A DNA stretch of 43,209 bases from contig JAIBAX010000039.1 in assembly GCA_019694955.1 (NCBI GenBank), forward strand, positions 1 to 43,209, given 5' to 3'. Origin of the DNA: Chitinophagales bacterium (GTDB taxonomy: Bacteria > Bacteroidota > Bacteroidia > Chitinophagales > JADIYW01). Below are positions 6,565 through 16,200 of the stretch, piece after piece. The translations under genes and the position numbers were made by a program. Each line of letters begins with the position of its first letter. Position 1 is the first letter of the stretch. The notes beneath the pieces are model-generated. The model searched no databases and was not told where the DNA came from. It saw nothing but the letters and a program-made list of their open reading frames with translations.

Positions 6565-9297
6565 TTAAAACAAACTCCCCTGTTCTCCGTCTTTTAAATT
6601 GGTGATTTCAAAGTCGATATCTTCCGGATTATTGATGGGCTTTTCTTTCTCCGCAGTATCTTTTTTCTTTTCTTCTTTCGCCTGCTTTTCCTTCTTTTCT
6701 TTTGGTTTGACGGTTTTCTCGTCTTCTACCGTAATTTCCTCTAATGCCTCATTTTCAAAAAGTGCGGGTGTCTCCTCCTCATCGGACTCCATTTCTTCAG
6801 GTTCTTCTTCTATATTCAACACTTGCACAGACACCATTTTCCCTCCGCAGAACTTATTTCCCATAGCCTTCCACCCTTTCACCTCAATGGCTTCATGTAG
6901 GAAGGATTTTTGTGTGGTTTTCTTTTTGTTCTCCTCAAATGTATATTCAACCTCTGGTTCATCTAGGATGGTCACAAACTCCAACCTGTCACCATTCTCT
7001 TCGCCGATAAACTTATATTTCTGGTCAAAGGTGGTTGTTTCTATTTTAAATCGCTTGATAAAACATGCTTGCTTTGAAGCTTGATAGTGAATGGCCGTAA
7101 CGATTTTCTCCGCATTAAATTTCTCCAGATACCATAAGTCGTTGATATTAAACCTATGTGACAAATCATGTTTCATGAGGGCATACTCGCCGCTCTTGTA
7201 TATTACCAGCAATTTATCGTCTCCCTGAAAACTTCCCAAATAACGCCCGCGACTTTCTGTATTTAACCTACCTACGGTTTCGTCTATCCATATTTGCAGT
7301 CCGCCCAAGGTAGACACACCTGCCTGCTTGAACGCTACGGAACGTATGGGGTACTTCGTAACGATATTTCCCTGGGATGAACGCCCTTTTATTACCAGTT
7401 CTGCAAAGCTAAACTCGAATGATTTTTTCTTAGCTTTACTGCCTTGCGTTAGATTGATGGTAACGATTTCCGCCTGTCCATTGGGGTTGGCAGTAAAATA
7501 TAGGATGGAAGAAAGTGCCGTTCCTTTGGTGATATCGTACTCTTTATCTCTGGTTACGGAAGTCACATTAAAACGTTTTGCATAATTGGTGCCTGACTTT
7601 CCATCGCGATATATTACATTGTAGGTTGTGCGTTCATCATTTTTCTTCCAAACGTCGACATGAACGATATCTTTGCCCACAAAAACTTTGTCTTTAATCG
7701 GAACAATTTTGTACTTACCGTCCTTCATAAAACAAATGATATCGTCAATATCGGAACAGTCACATATATACTCCTCCTTTTTAAGGTCTTTACCAAAACC
7801 TATAAATCCTTCTTTTCTATTCACATATAATTTCTCATTGGTAAAGGCTACTTGCTTTATTTCAACGGTGTCGAAATTGGTGAGTTCCGTTTTGCGTTCC
7901 CGTCCTTTTCCGTATTTTTCTAATAAATTGCTATAATACTTGACGGCAAAGGCGGTGAGGTGCTTCAGGTCGTGCTTCACCTGTTTCATCTCGTCCTCCA
8001 AACTGCGAAGTGCTTCATCCGCTTTAAAGGCATCATACTTGGAAATACGTTTAATTTTAATTTCTGTCAAGCGGATGATATCTTCTCTGGTAACTTCTCT
8101 GAATAGAAGATGCTTATGCGGTTCTAACCCTTTGTCGATGGCTTCGATAACGGCTTCCCATGTTTCACATTCTTCGATATCGCGGTAAATCCTGTTTTCG
8201 ATGAATATCTTTTCCAATGATGAAAAATGCCATTTATCCTCCAAATCTCCTAAGCGGATTTCTAATTCTCTCTTTAGGAGTGCTTTTGTGTGTAAGGTAT
8301 TGACCCTGAGAATCTCACTTACACCGAGAAAGACCGGTTTTTCATCATATATCACACAACAATTCGGCGATATCGACACCTCACAATCGGTAAAAGCATA
8401 CAAGGCATCCACGGTAACACTTGGCGAGATGCCGGGTTGCAATTCGATGGCGACTTCCACATCTTTGGCGGTATTATCGACCACCTTTTTAATTTTTATC
8501 TTTCCTTTGTCGTTGGCGGCAATAATCGAATCAATCAATGAACCTGTGGTGGTAGAAAATGGGATTTCTTTAACAAGGATGGTTTTTTTGTCTACGATTT
8601 CCAATTTTGCACGCACCCTTACTTTCCCTCCACGCTTGCCGTCTTCATATTTACTGCAATCTGCCATGCCTCCTGTAAGAAAATCAGGATATATCACCAC
8701 TTCTCTCCCTTCTAAAATGTCTATTGAGGCTTGTATCAGCTCGCAGAAATTATGGGGTAATATCTTCGTTGCCAATCCTACGGCAATCCCTTCTGCGCCT
8801 TGCGCCAATAACAAAGGGAACTTCATGGGCAGGTTTACAGGTTCTTTTTTTCTGCCATCATAAGACAACTGCCATTCTGTTGTTGGTGGGTTAAAGGTGA
8901 TGTCTTTGGCAAATTTAGATAGTCTTGCCTCGATATAACGTGCGGCTGCGGCACTGTCCCCAGTACGAATATCACCCCAATTCCCCTGACAATCAATCAT
9001 CAAATCCTTTTGTCCTAAATTGACAATCGCATCGCCAATGGACGCATCTCCATGAGGATGGTAAGACATTGCCGTACCGATGATATTCGCCACCTTATTA
9101 TAACGCCCGTCATCCAACTCATCCATGGCATGCAGGATGCGTCGCTGCACAGGTTTTAGTCCATCGTAAATAGATGGCACAGCACGTTCCATGATTACAT
9201 AAGAAGCGTAATCTAAAAACCAGTTTTCATACAAGCCATTGACGGCAATAATCTGTTCCTCGCTTTTCTCTTGTGGAACTTCGTTTATTTCATCCAT
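6565..9297 (-). CDS. parC: DNA topoisomerase IV subunit A (ParC type)
   Basis: The 910-residue type IIA topoisomerase subunit breaks and rejoins DNA and, with ParE, separates daughter chromosomes. The N-terminus has the winged-helix region DGLKPVQRRILHAM (about 45-58), the quinolone-region segment YHPHGDASIGDAIV (79-92) and the catalytic tyrosine Y121 in AAARYIEARLS. A C-terminal domain follows, in which I see no GyrA-box (QRRGGKG), so topoisomerase IV is favoured over gyrase. The last 85 residues are a strongly charged tail, first acidic and then lysine- and glutamate-rich, ending DGEQGSLF. At the quinolone positions it has A85 where E. coli GyrA has S83, and keeps D89 at the D87 position. 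No parE lies in the window. Confidence 0.93.
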   Translation of the reverse strand: MDEINEVPQEKSEEQIIAVNGLYENWFLDYASYVIMERAVPSIYDGLKPVQRRILHAMDELDDGRYNKVANIIGTAMSYHPHGDASIGDAIVNLGQKDLMIDCQGNWGDIRTGDSAAAARYIEARLSKFAKDITFNPPTTEWQLSYDGRKKEPVNLPMKFPLLLAQGAEGIAVGLATKILPHNFCELIQASIDILEGREVVIYPDFLTGGMADCSKYEDGKRGGKVRVRAKLEIVDKKTILVKEIPFSTTTGSLIDSIIAANDKGKIKIKKVVDNTAKDVEVAIELQPGISPSVTVDALYAFTDCEVSISPNCCVIYDEKPVFLGVSEILRVNTLHTKALLKRELEIRLGDLEDKWHFSSLEKIFIENRIYRDIEECETWEAVIEAIDKGLEPHKHLLFREVTREDIIRLTEIKIKRISKYDAFKADEALRSLEDEMKQVKHDLKHLTAFAVKYYSNLLEKYGKGRERKTELTNFDTVEIKQVAFTNEKLYVNRKEGFIGFGKDLKKEEYICDCSDIDDIICFMKDGKYKIVPIKDKVFVGKDIVHVDVWKKNDERTTYNVIYRDGKSGTNYAKRFNVTSVTRDKEYDITKGTALSSILYFTANPNGQAEIVTINLTQGSKAKKKSFEFSFAELVIKGRSSQGNIVTKYPIRSVAFKQAGVSTLGGLQIWIDETVGRLNTESRGRYLGSFQGDDKLLVIYKSGEYALMKHDLSHRFNINDLWYLEKFNAEKIVTAIHYQASKQACFIKRFKIETTTFDQKYKFIGEENGDRLEFVTILDEPEVEYTFEENKKKTTQKSFLHEAIEVKGWKAMGNKFCGGKMVSVQVLNIEEEPEEMESDEEETPALFENEALEEITVEDEKTVKPKEKKEKQAKEEKKKDTAEKEKPINNPEDIDFEITNLKDGEQGSLF

Positions 9298-9514
9298 ACT
9301 TCTCCAAAATCAGGCTTTAAAATTACGGAAGCAGGCTTGGAAAACATCATTTACTTATGAACCTATGTGGATAGGATGTTAGATGCTAAATGTTGGATTT
9401 AAAATGGTGGATTGAGTGTAGGTGCATTAATAATTTAAGATTAAAAATACTAAAAATTAAAATTGCTAGTAATTCTTTCGTTACATTGTCCAACGCTTAT
9501 TCTGGGTTAAATGT

Positions 9515-9671
9515 ATTACTAATTCAAAATTTATAATTTAAAATTAAAGATTAGAAATGATTAGAAATGATTAGAAATTATATTTTTCAAAATGCCATTC
9601 GGTTCTATATAATAATTGTTGGATTGGGTATTGTGATTGCATTACTAATTCAAAATTTATAATTTAAAATT
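9515..9671. repeat. Pair of identical 31-bp AT-rich repeats
   Basis: The same 31 bases, beginning ATTACTAATTCAAAATTTAT, occur at 9515-9545 and 9641-9671. Each copy is preceded by a TTGGATT/GGGTTAA-type stretch. The motif resembles the AATTCAAAATTAATAATT part of the array at 2624-3008, and 9367-9385 (GGATGTTAGATGCTAAATG) resembles another part of that unit, so the two intergenic regions appear to hold the same repeat family. The 395-base gap at 9298-9692 contains only these repeats, a decamer array and promoter elements. Confidence 0.8.
9549..9578. repeat. Decamer tandem repeat GATTAGAAAT x3
   Basis: GATTAGAAAT is repeated three times without interruption between the two copies of the 31-bp AT-rich repeat. 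It is a simple-sequence tract with no evident function. Confidence 0.85.
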
Positions 9672-9680
9672 TATATTACA

Positions 9681-9688
9681 TATCTTTA
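9681..9688 (+). promoter_or_regulatory. Candidate -7 promoter element (TATCTTTA)
   Basis: TATCTTTA resembles the Bacteroidota -7 box TAnnTTTG. It ends only 4 bases before the GTG start at 9693, so transcription would begin at or next to the start codon. No clear -33 TTG box is visible. Confidence 0.4.
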
Positions 9689-9692
9689 TTGT

Positions 9693-10190
9693 GTGAAAAA
9701 CATCGTAAAAGAAGGTAGCGAATTGTATTATTTTGAGGAAGATGCCCGCATTTTTCTTTGTAAACAGCCACAGACAACGTCACCAACCTTATTATTTGTA
9801 TTGCTACTAATGGCATTACTATTTATTTTCAACGGTATTTATTGGTTAATACAAGGTCAATTCATGGGGTATGTCTTGACGACCATCGGGCTGATATCCG
9901 GCTTTATTTATTGGAATGGCAAGAAAAAAGGTAAATTATCTCCTCACCATCCTGACAACATCCTGCTAATCATCGATTTGCAAGAAAGGAAATATTTGAA
10001 TAAGGAAAATCAGCTAATTTCTACCTTTGATGCGTCAAAGTTAATGTATGGATTTATGGCGACTTCCAGCGCAAAAAGACTTGTTTTAAAAACGCCTACT
10101 AAGGAATATGTGATAGCAAATGGGAATCCCTTTTCAGGAATCAATAAGCCTTTTTTACAAATTCTTTCAAAATACGACCTCATCACCTAA
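9693..10190 (+). CDS. Hypothetical two-helix membrane protein
   Basis: The 165-residue protein starts with GTG. After a short cytoplasmic N-terminus with SELYYFEEDARIFL there are two membrane helices (about 31-51 and 56-71), then a soluble C-terminal half with beta strands (NILLIIDLQERKYL, KRLVLKTPTKEYVIANG). The arrangement resembles small PH-like or YcxB-type membrane proteins, but I cannot assign a family. Its TAA stop overlaps the ATG of the next gene in TAATG, so the two are probably translationally coupled and may act together. Confidence 0.65.
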   Translation: MKNIVKEGSELYYFEEDARIFLCKQPQTTSPTLLFVLLLMALLFIFNGIYWLIQGQFMGYVLTTIGLISGFIYWNGKKKGKLSPHHPDNILLIIDLQERKYLNKENQLISTFDASKLMYGFMATSSAKRLVLKTPTKEYVIANGNPFSGINKPFLQILSKYDLIT

Positions 10191-11194
10191 TGTTTAGAAA
10201 GAAAATAATTCATCTTTTAAACTATTCCGGCATCTTTTGTTTGGTGATTGCCCTACTCTTAAAATTTTGCCTCACCACAACTTTTATAGAACGGTATTAT
10301 TCAAACAGTTTCTTTTTCAGCTATCGCCAATTTTTCAACCATGTTTCCGGGGCTTTCCCTTTTCCATTCTCCTACTTTTTCATATTGCTGATAATTTCTA
10401 TTACGGTATTTATTCTTTTCAAAAAACGGCATAAATATTTGCTTTTAGCTAATCTTTTTTGCTTTCTCGGCGCATACTTTCTTTGGGCATGGGGATTTAA
10501 TTATGAGCGAAGATCGCAAGATGAATTACTACAGCTTTCCGTCACTCCGCTCACAAAAGAACAAATTATTCACTACCTCGACATAGAAATCAAGAAATGC
10601 GACAGCTTGTTTAGGACAAAAGACAATTTTTCCATTGCCGATATTAAAGATGCCATCAATATCCACCGAATGCAAGAGCATCTTGTTCAAAACATTCCCA
10701 TCCGAAGCCAGCCACCGGGTTCTTTGATGCATATGGGCATTACCGGTATTTATTTCCCTTTTACCGGAGAGGCGAATTATGACGAGGGATTACACCAAAC
10801 AAGAAAGCCTTTTGTTATCGCCCATGAACTGTTTCATGCGTTGGGTTATGCCAGCGAAAGTGATTGCAACTTCTTGGCGTACATTCATCTTTCACATGCA
10901 AAAAATAGTTTCCTGCAATATAGTGCTTCCATGGAGCTCTTAACTTATTTATTACTAGATCTCAAACAAAATGACCCTCCCTTATATCTAAGATACCGCA
11001 AAAATTTGTTGCCCAAGGAATTGCAGGTAGAATTAGATGCCATCAAAAAAAAGCATGCGCAATACCATGGATGGTTGAGCGATGTGGGTGATGCTTTCAA
11101 TAATTTTTACTTGAAGTCGCAAGGTGTAAAGGACGGTACGGAGAATTATAGTGCCTTTGTACCAATGGCGATTGCATGGAATGAGCGGAAATAA
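10190..11194 (+). CDS. DUF3810 family membrane protein with HExxH zinc-protease motif
   Basis: The 334-residue protein has three hydrophobic segments (about 12-29, 61-78 and 84-103) followed by an exposed domain. That domain contains AHELFHALGYASESDCNFLAY: the HExxH motif is residues 212-216 and a possible third zinc ligand is the glutamate in the ASE segment. This matches the DUF3810 family, widespread in Bacteroidota and predicted to be membrane-bound metallopeptidases; the substrate is unknown. The ATG overlaps the stop of the preceding gene, which implies coupled expression. Family assignment is strong and protease activity is inferred from the motif only. Confidence 0.85.
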   Translation: MFRKKIIHLLNYSGIFCLVIALLLKFCLTTTFIERYYSNSFFFSYRQFFNHVSGAFPFPFSYFFILLIISITVFILFKKRHKYLLLANLFCFLGAYFLWAWGFNYERRSQDELLQLSVTPLTKEQIIHYLDIEIKKCDSLFRTKDNFSIADIKDAINIHRMQEHLVQNIPIRSQPPGSLMHMGITGIYFPFTGEANYDEGLHQTRKPFVIAHELFHALGYASESDCNFLAYIHLSHAKNSFLQYSASMELLTYLLLDLKQNDPPLYLRYRKNLLPKELQVELDAIKKKHAQYHGWLSDVGDAFNNFYLKSQGVKDGTENYSAFVPMAIAWNERK

Positions 11195-11207
11195 TAAGCC
11201 GGATAGT

Positions 11208-11253
11208 TGTCATTGGTCATTGGTCATTGGTCAAAAATCAGTGGTCAGTGGTC
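11208..11253. repeat. 7-bp simple repeats (ATTGGTC, then AGTGGTC)
   Basis: Three tandem ATTGGTC units are followed, after a short AAAAATC spacer, by two AGTGGTC units. They sit between the DUF3810 gene and the hydrolase gene. This is a short slippage-prone tract with no evident function. Confidence 0.8.
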
Positions 11254-11311
11254 GACAAATCCGTTGTAGCTGAGATTACATAGAAAATGTGGTAAAAAAG
11301 GAGGAATTACT

Positions 11312-11319
11312 TACTTTTG
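11312..11319 (+). promoter_or_regulatory. Candidate -7 promoter element (TACTTTTG)
   Basis: TACTTTTG fits the Bacteroidota -7 box TAnnTTTG exactly and ends 4 bases before the ATG at 11324. A GGAGG at 11300-11304 lies about 20 bases upstream of the start, too far for a normal ribosome binding site. A leaderless or near-leaderless transcript is suggested. Confidence 0.45.
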
Positions 11320-11323
11320 TACC

Positions 11324-12253
11324 ATGGGCAAGAAAATTTTACTATTCTTTATTATCTCAGTTGTTATAGGGTTAGTGCTTTTATTTACAAGACCAGACTT
11401 ATCCATTCCTGCAGATACTGCTAAGCAAATGGCGGCGCAACCTTATTCCCATTTTTTAAAATGGAAAGGGAATGAAATCCACTACACCGATCGCGGCACT
11501 GGAAAGACCTTGCTCTTGATTCACGGTTTTGGTGGTTCTTACTACAATTTCCATGAAATTGAGCAGAAATTAAAAGACCATTACAGGGTAATTAATATAG
11601 ATATTCCAGGAGCTGGACTATCAGAATTCAAGCAGTCAGATGAAGAAGGCATTGATTTTCATAAGGAATATGAAGCCTATTTTGATTTTCTTATCGACAC
11701 TTTAAACCTCGATTCCATTTATGTTATTGGCAACTCTTTGGGTGGTGCGATGGCGTGGCAACTGGCAGTACATCATCCCCAAAAAGTACAGAAACTCGTT
11801 TTACTTGCTAGTGCGGGCTACGACTTAGAACATGTTATCGTAAAAGGTGCGGGACCCTTGCGGTTCAAATGGATAAAGAAGATCGTTTCAAAGGGAGTAC
11901 CCATGTTTATGGTTAAATACTTTGTTTCGCATCCTTTTGCCGACAGAAGTAAAGTAGATACCGCAGAGTACAAATATGATTATGTCCTCACCAATCGGGA
12001 AGGTGCTTTTGCCAGCATGGTAGATGTTGCCGCCTCCCACCAATATCCGGACACCAATGATATTAAAATGGTGAAATGTCCCACCTTGATTATATGGGGA
12101 AAAGAAGATATCATCATTCCGGTCGACCATCTTCAGCGATTCAAAAGAGATATCCCACAGGCGCAGACTAAAATATATTCACCTTGCGGACATATGCCTC
12201 AAATGGAACTTCCTGACAGTATATTTTATGATGTGCGAAAATTTATAAACTAA
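11324..12253 (+). CDS. Alpha/beta hydrolase, membrane-anchored or exported
   Basis: The 309-residue protein has an N-terminal hydrophobic helix (residues 4-22) that is either a signal anchor or an uncleaved signal peptide. The alpha/beta-hydrolase fold is shown by LLLIHGFGGSYYNF (oxyanion region), the nucleophile elbow GNSLGG with S138, the acid D262 in IIWGKEDIIIP and the catalytic histidine H290 in SPCGHMPQME. The catalytic triad is therefore complete. Relatives include haloperoxidase-like and meta-cleavage-product hydrolases, but the substrate cannot be told from sequence. It is probably transcribed alone from the promoter box just upstream and converges with the thioredoxin-like gene. Confidence 0.88.
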   Translation: MGKKILLFFIISVVIGLVLLFTRPDLSIPADTAKQMAAQPYSHFLKWKGNEIHYTDRGTGKTLLLIHGFGGSYYNFHEIEQKLKDHYRVINIDIPGAGLSEFKQSDEEGIDFHKEYEAYFDFLIDTLNLDSIYVIGNSLGGAMAWQLAVHHPQKVQKLVLLASAGYDLEHVIVKGAGPLRFKWIKKIVSKGVPMFMVKYFVSHPFADRSKVDTAEYKYDYVLTNREGAFASMVDVAASHQYPDTNDIKMVKCPTLIIWGKEDIIIPVDHLQRFKRDIPQAQTKIYSPCGHMPQMELPDSIFYDVRKFIN

Positions 12254-12294
12254 TTACAATCAATTTATTATCATAAATTACATAAAGTAATTAT

Positions 12295-12888
12295 TTAAAT
12301 TGAATTCAATTTATCGGCTATCTCCTTTTGTACGGCTACACCTTTATTTTGTGCATACCATTTGTGTATTTCTACTATCCATTCTTCTTTAGGGACGCCT
12401 TTGTGCTTCATTTCCATTACAAAGTCCTGTGCTTCCTTGGGTCTTGGTCCCCAGTGTGTTAGATATTCGCCACCTTCCTTCATGATTATTAAAATAGGAA
12501 TAGCGCGACCTCCATTGGTCAAAAACTGATCGATTAGCGCTTCGTTTTCATCTCTTAAGACGAGCCTAAGATTGATTTTTCCGTTGGAATGTGCAGCAAT
12601 CTGATGTAGCAAAGGAACAATTTGTGCGGCATCGCCACACCAACCTTCGGTGATAATTAGCCATTTTTGTGGTGCATTTATTTGTGATAGAGCGGCCTCT
12701 AATTCCTCATGTGCATGAAAGGTCTTATCTACGCGCTTCATCCTTTGTAGGTTTAGCTTGGCATAATTCAGCATTTCCGGCGAATGGTCATTTCCGGTAG
12801 TTTTATGCTCTGCCATCAATTGCTCCAATAGCTGAAAATAATCCGGAAAGGAGATTCCTTTTTCGTAATAACTCAAATAGTTTTGCAT
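12295..12888 (-). CDS. Thioredoxin-like protein with single active-site cysteine
   Basis: I start the protein at the ATG at 12888 (197 residues). A longer frame from a TTG at 12906 would begin inside a good promoter box. The core is a thioredoxin fold of the bacterial Thioredoxin_9 type: KWLIITEGWCGDAAQIVPLL with C84, the following position A87 replacing the second cysteine of CxxC, and a cis-proline in GGRAIPILII. The family usually has WCGDC or WCGDS. With one cysteine it cannot act as a dithiol oxidoreductase; a monothiol, chaperone or redox-sensing role is possible. It has no signal peptide, so it is cytoplasmic. Confidence 0.8.
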   Translation of the reverse strand: MQNYLSYYEKGISFPDYFQLLEQLMAEHKTTGNDHSPEMLNYAKLNLQRMKRVDKTFHAHEELEAALSQINAPQKWLIITEGWCGDAAQIVPLLHQIAAHSNGKINLRLVLRDENEALIDQFLTNGGRAIPILIIMKEGGEYLTHWGPRPKEAQDFVMEMKHKGVPKEEWIVEIHKWYAQNKGVAVQKEIADKLNSI

Positions 12889-12903
12889 CACTAAAGTTTG
12901 GCG

Positions 12904-12911
12904 CAAAGTTA
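12904..12911 (-). promoter_or_regulatory. Promoter -7 element TAACTTTG for the thioredoxin-like gene
   Basis: On the minus strand this reads TAACTTTG followed by CG, identical to the box upstream of hsdM. Transcription would start about 10 bases before the ATG at 12888. It overlaps the alternative TTG start at 12906 and so argues against it. Confidence 0.55.
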
Positions 12912-12945
12912 AGGCTTTTATTTATTTAGTACAGCGATATTTGAA

Positions 12946-13106
12946 TAACGGTTTGCGAATTTGCGTTCGTGCGGTCCTGATTGCTATCGGGATAAGCCGA
13001 TTGCTATCGGTACAAGGGCACTAAAATGTCAACATACCACAAAAGTTGATGCGAGGTAGAATGTTCAAATAACCACTGAACCCGCTTTTTTGTAAAACCG
13101 CTGTTA
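12946..13106 (-). mobile_element. attC-like boundary element 1, downstream of hsdR
   Basis: This 161-bp noncoding element has ends TAACGGTTTG (left) and GCTGTTA (right) that are partly complementary. Inside the right end is AACCACTGAACC at 13071-13082, 20 bases before the terminal GTTA. Element 2 at 21043-21175 has the same left end, the same inner motif and the same 20-base spacing, but a different middle. The variable middle here holds two 20-bp units containing GATTGCTATCGG (12979-12990 and 12999-13010); the second folds as CCGAT/ATCGG. The element lies 134 bases past the hsdR stop codon. The rest of the gap at 12907-13240 holds no gene. The recombination-site interpretation is inference. 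Confidence 0.55.
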
Positions 13107-13240
13107 CAGGCTGGCGTTCTTTCTTTCGTAGTGTTTCTGTCCAATGTTACTGCTGTCTTTGGTGCGTTGGCTATTTTGCATTTTTTTCTTGTGCTTTGTG
13201 CGTTTGGAAAAAATGCACATGTGTCACCAAAAGCGTTGGC

Positions 13241-16200
13241 TTAATCGTCTATCTGTTTATTGTCTATAAAGTCCTCTGCTAACATTTTTGCTTGTGTAAT
13301 TACTGTGTCAACCGCTTTTTCTTGTAGGTCTGGCGGATATCCGTGTAATCTTAAAATTCGTCTTATGTTTCGTCTTAATGCAGATTGTACGCTTTCTTTT
13401 ATTGTCCAATCAATGGTGGTATTGTTGCGTACTGTTTTTAAGAGTTCTTGTGCTATGTGTTTTAATACCTCATCCCCCAATATTTTTACAGCACTATTGT
13501 TTACTTCCAATGCTGTATAAAAAGCATATTCACGAAAATCTAAACCTAAATCTTGCCCTCTTTTTTCAGCCTCTCTTATTTCATTTGCCAATGGTACTAA
13601 CCACTTTTCTATAAACTCTACACTATCAATTTGCCCATTGTGGTATCTTTTAATGGCTTCTTCTAGCTTTTCCGAAAAATGTTTTGATTCTATTAAATTA
13701 TAGCTTGATTTTTTCTTTATTTCATCTCTCAATAATTTTTTCAATAATTCAACTGCTAAATTTTTATGTTCCATTTTTTGAACGTCTTCTAAAAATCGTT
13801 CATCCAAAATACTTATATCGGGCTTCTTTATTCCTGCTGCATCAAAAATATCTACCACATCTTCACTTACTATGGCATCACTTACTATTTGTTTAATGGC
13901 TAAATCAATTTCCGAAAAGCTTCTTTTGCCTCGTTCAAGTCTTCCAGTTTCTAAGAACTTTAATAATCTTGCTCTTATAGCCTGAAACAAAGCAATATGG
14001 TCTTTTATTTTTTCAACTCGTTCGTGTGTAGAAACCAAAGCGTAAGCTTTTAATAGTTTGCTACTTACATCAATAAAGTTTTCATTGCCATTTTCTTGAC
14101 TAAATATATATTGCTGAATTACACTTATGTATTTTAATTTTTCTTCAGGTTTAAGTTTAAAAAATTTGAGCCAATCAAAATGTCTTAACTGATGTACTAT
14201 GCCTTCGTATAATTCTAAACACTTAGCCACAGCAATTTCATCATCTAGCGCGGGTGCTCCCTGTCCACCACTAGACGTATATTCAATCATAGCTTCTTTT
14301 AAATATTGTGCCAATCCAATATAATCTACAACCAAACCACCTTCTTTGGCATTATTGAACACCCTGTTTACTCTTGCTATGGCTTGCATAAGGTTAGCAC
14401 CTTGCATAGGTTTATCTACATATAATGTATTGAGTACGGGTGCATCAAAACCTGTTAACCACATATCTCTTACTAAAACTATTTTTAAACCATCGTTTTC
14501 ATCTTTTAATCTTTCGCCAATTGCTTTACGTTGTGTCTTGTTACGCAAATGCGGCTGAAATTCTTTTACATCAGCACTAGAACCGGTCATAATTACCTTG
14601 ATGATTCCTTTTGTATCATCATCACTATGCCAATGCGGTTTTAAAGCAATTATTTCATTGTATAAATCCACACATATTTGCCTACTCATACATACCACCA
14701 TCGCCTTGCTTTCTATAATGGCATTCTTTTTTTCAAAATGAGTTACCAAATCAAAAGCCACTTTTTTCAATCGTTCTTTACTGCCCACGACAGCTTCTAT
14801 GCTGCTCCATCTTGCTTTAAGTCTTTGTGCGTTGCTTAATTCTTCTTGCTCAGTCAATTCTTCTATTGCTGCATCTAAAATTATCTTCTTACTATCGTCT
14901 AAAGCAATTTTGGCAACCCTACTTTCATAATAAATAGGTACGGTTGCTCCATCTTTTACGGCTTGCTGTATATCGTATACATGGATATAATCACCAAAAA
15001 TGGCCTGTGTACTTTTGTCTGTGCTTTCAATTGGTGTGCCTGTAAAACCTATATAAGACGCATTGGGTAAGCTTTCCCTCAATCTACTTGCAAAGCCATC
15101 TAACAATCCATACTGACTACGGTGTGCCTCATCGGCAATTACTACAATGTTGTGTCTATCACTTATTACATTGGCTTTTACACCTATATATTTTACTTTC
15201 GGTTCCGATATAATGTTTGTGTCGTTTGATTCAATATCATCATTTCTCTCTATTTGAAATTTTTGGATAGTTGTAAAAATAATGCCTCCAGAAACTACAT
15301 TTAAAATCTCTTTTAAGTGATGCCTATTTTCAGCTTGTTTCGGAAATTGTCTTAATAATTGATTGCAGTTAGTAAAGGTTTCAAACAATTGATCATCCAA
15401 ATCGTTTCTATCGGTAAGCACCACAATGGTGGGGTTTTGCATGACTGGATGTGTGACAATTTTGCCAGTATAAAAAACCATACTTAAACTCTTGCCACTA
15501 CCTTGTGTATGCCATACTACACCCGCTCTTTTGTCGCCCTCAGTTTTAGTAGCTATTATGGTAGTTTCTATTGCTTTTTTTACAGCATAATATTGATGGT
15601 ATTGCGCTATTTTTTTAATGGTTTTTGTTTCTGTTTTTTCAAATACTATATAGTTTTTTATGGTATCTAAAAGAACTGTTTTATTGCACAATCCTTTTAA
15701 TAAAAACTCCATTTGTAAATCTTCTGTATTTTCTATTGATACACCATCAATGCTTTTCCAAGGTTTGTAATACTTAAGGCTACTACTGATGGTACCATAA
15801 GCTGCACTCCATCCATCGCTTATAATATTAAACGCATTGTATGTAAATAATGAAGGAATAGTGTTTTGATAGGTTTGTATTTGATTAAAGGCGGCTTCCA
15901 CATCTGCCTTTTCTACTACTGCATTTTTTAATTCTATGACTACCAATGGCAAACCATTGATAAACAAAATAATATCAGGGCGTTTGTTTTGACTGCCTTC
16001 TATAATGGTGAATTGATTGATTGCTAAAAACTCGTTGTTTTCTACATTGTCAAAGTCAACGATATATACTTTTTCACCTCTTATGCCTTCTGCTGTGCGT
16101 ACTTCTACATCTACACCTTCGGTTAGATATTTATGAAAAGTTTCATTGTTGATTAAAGTATTGGGGCTTTCGGTACGAAGCACTTTTTTGAGTGCATCCT

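Noticed and set aside
6599..8863. Several plus-strand open frames opposite parC
   Set aside because: They are antisense frames of a well-supported gene, with serine- and phenylalanine-rich low-complexity translations and no motifs.
12904..12906. TTG start giving a longer thioredoxin-like protein
   Set aside because: It lies within the TAACTTTG promoter box; the ATG at 12888 fits the promoter and the family.
12946..13106. Calling the boundary elements true integron attC sites
   Set aside because: The outer bases do not match RYYYAAC/GTTRRRY well, clear L boxes are not seen, and no integron integrase is in the window; kept only as attC-like.
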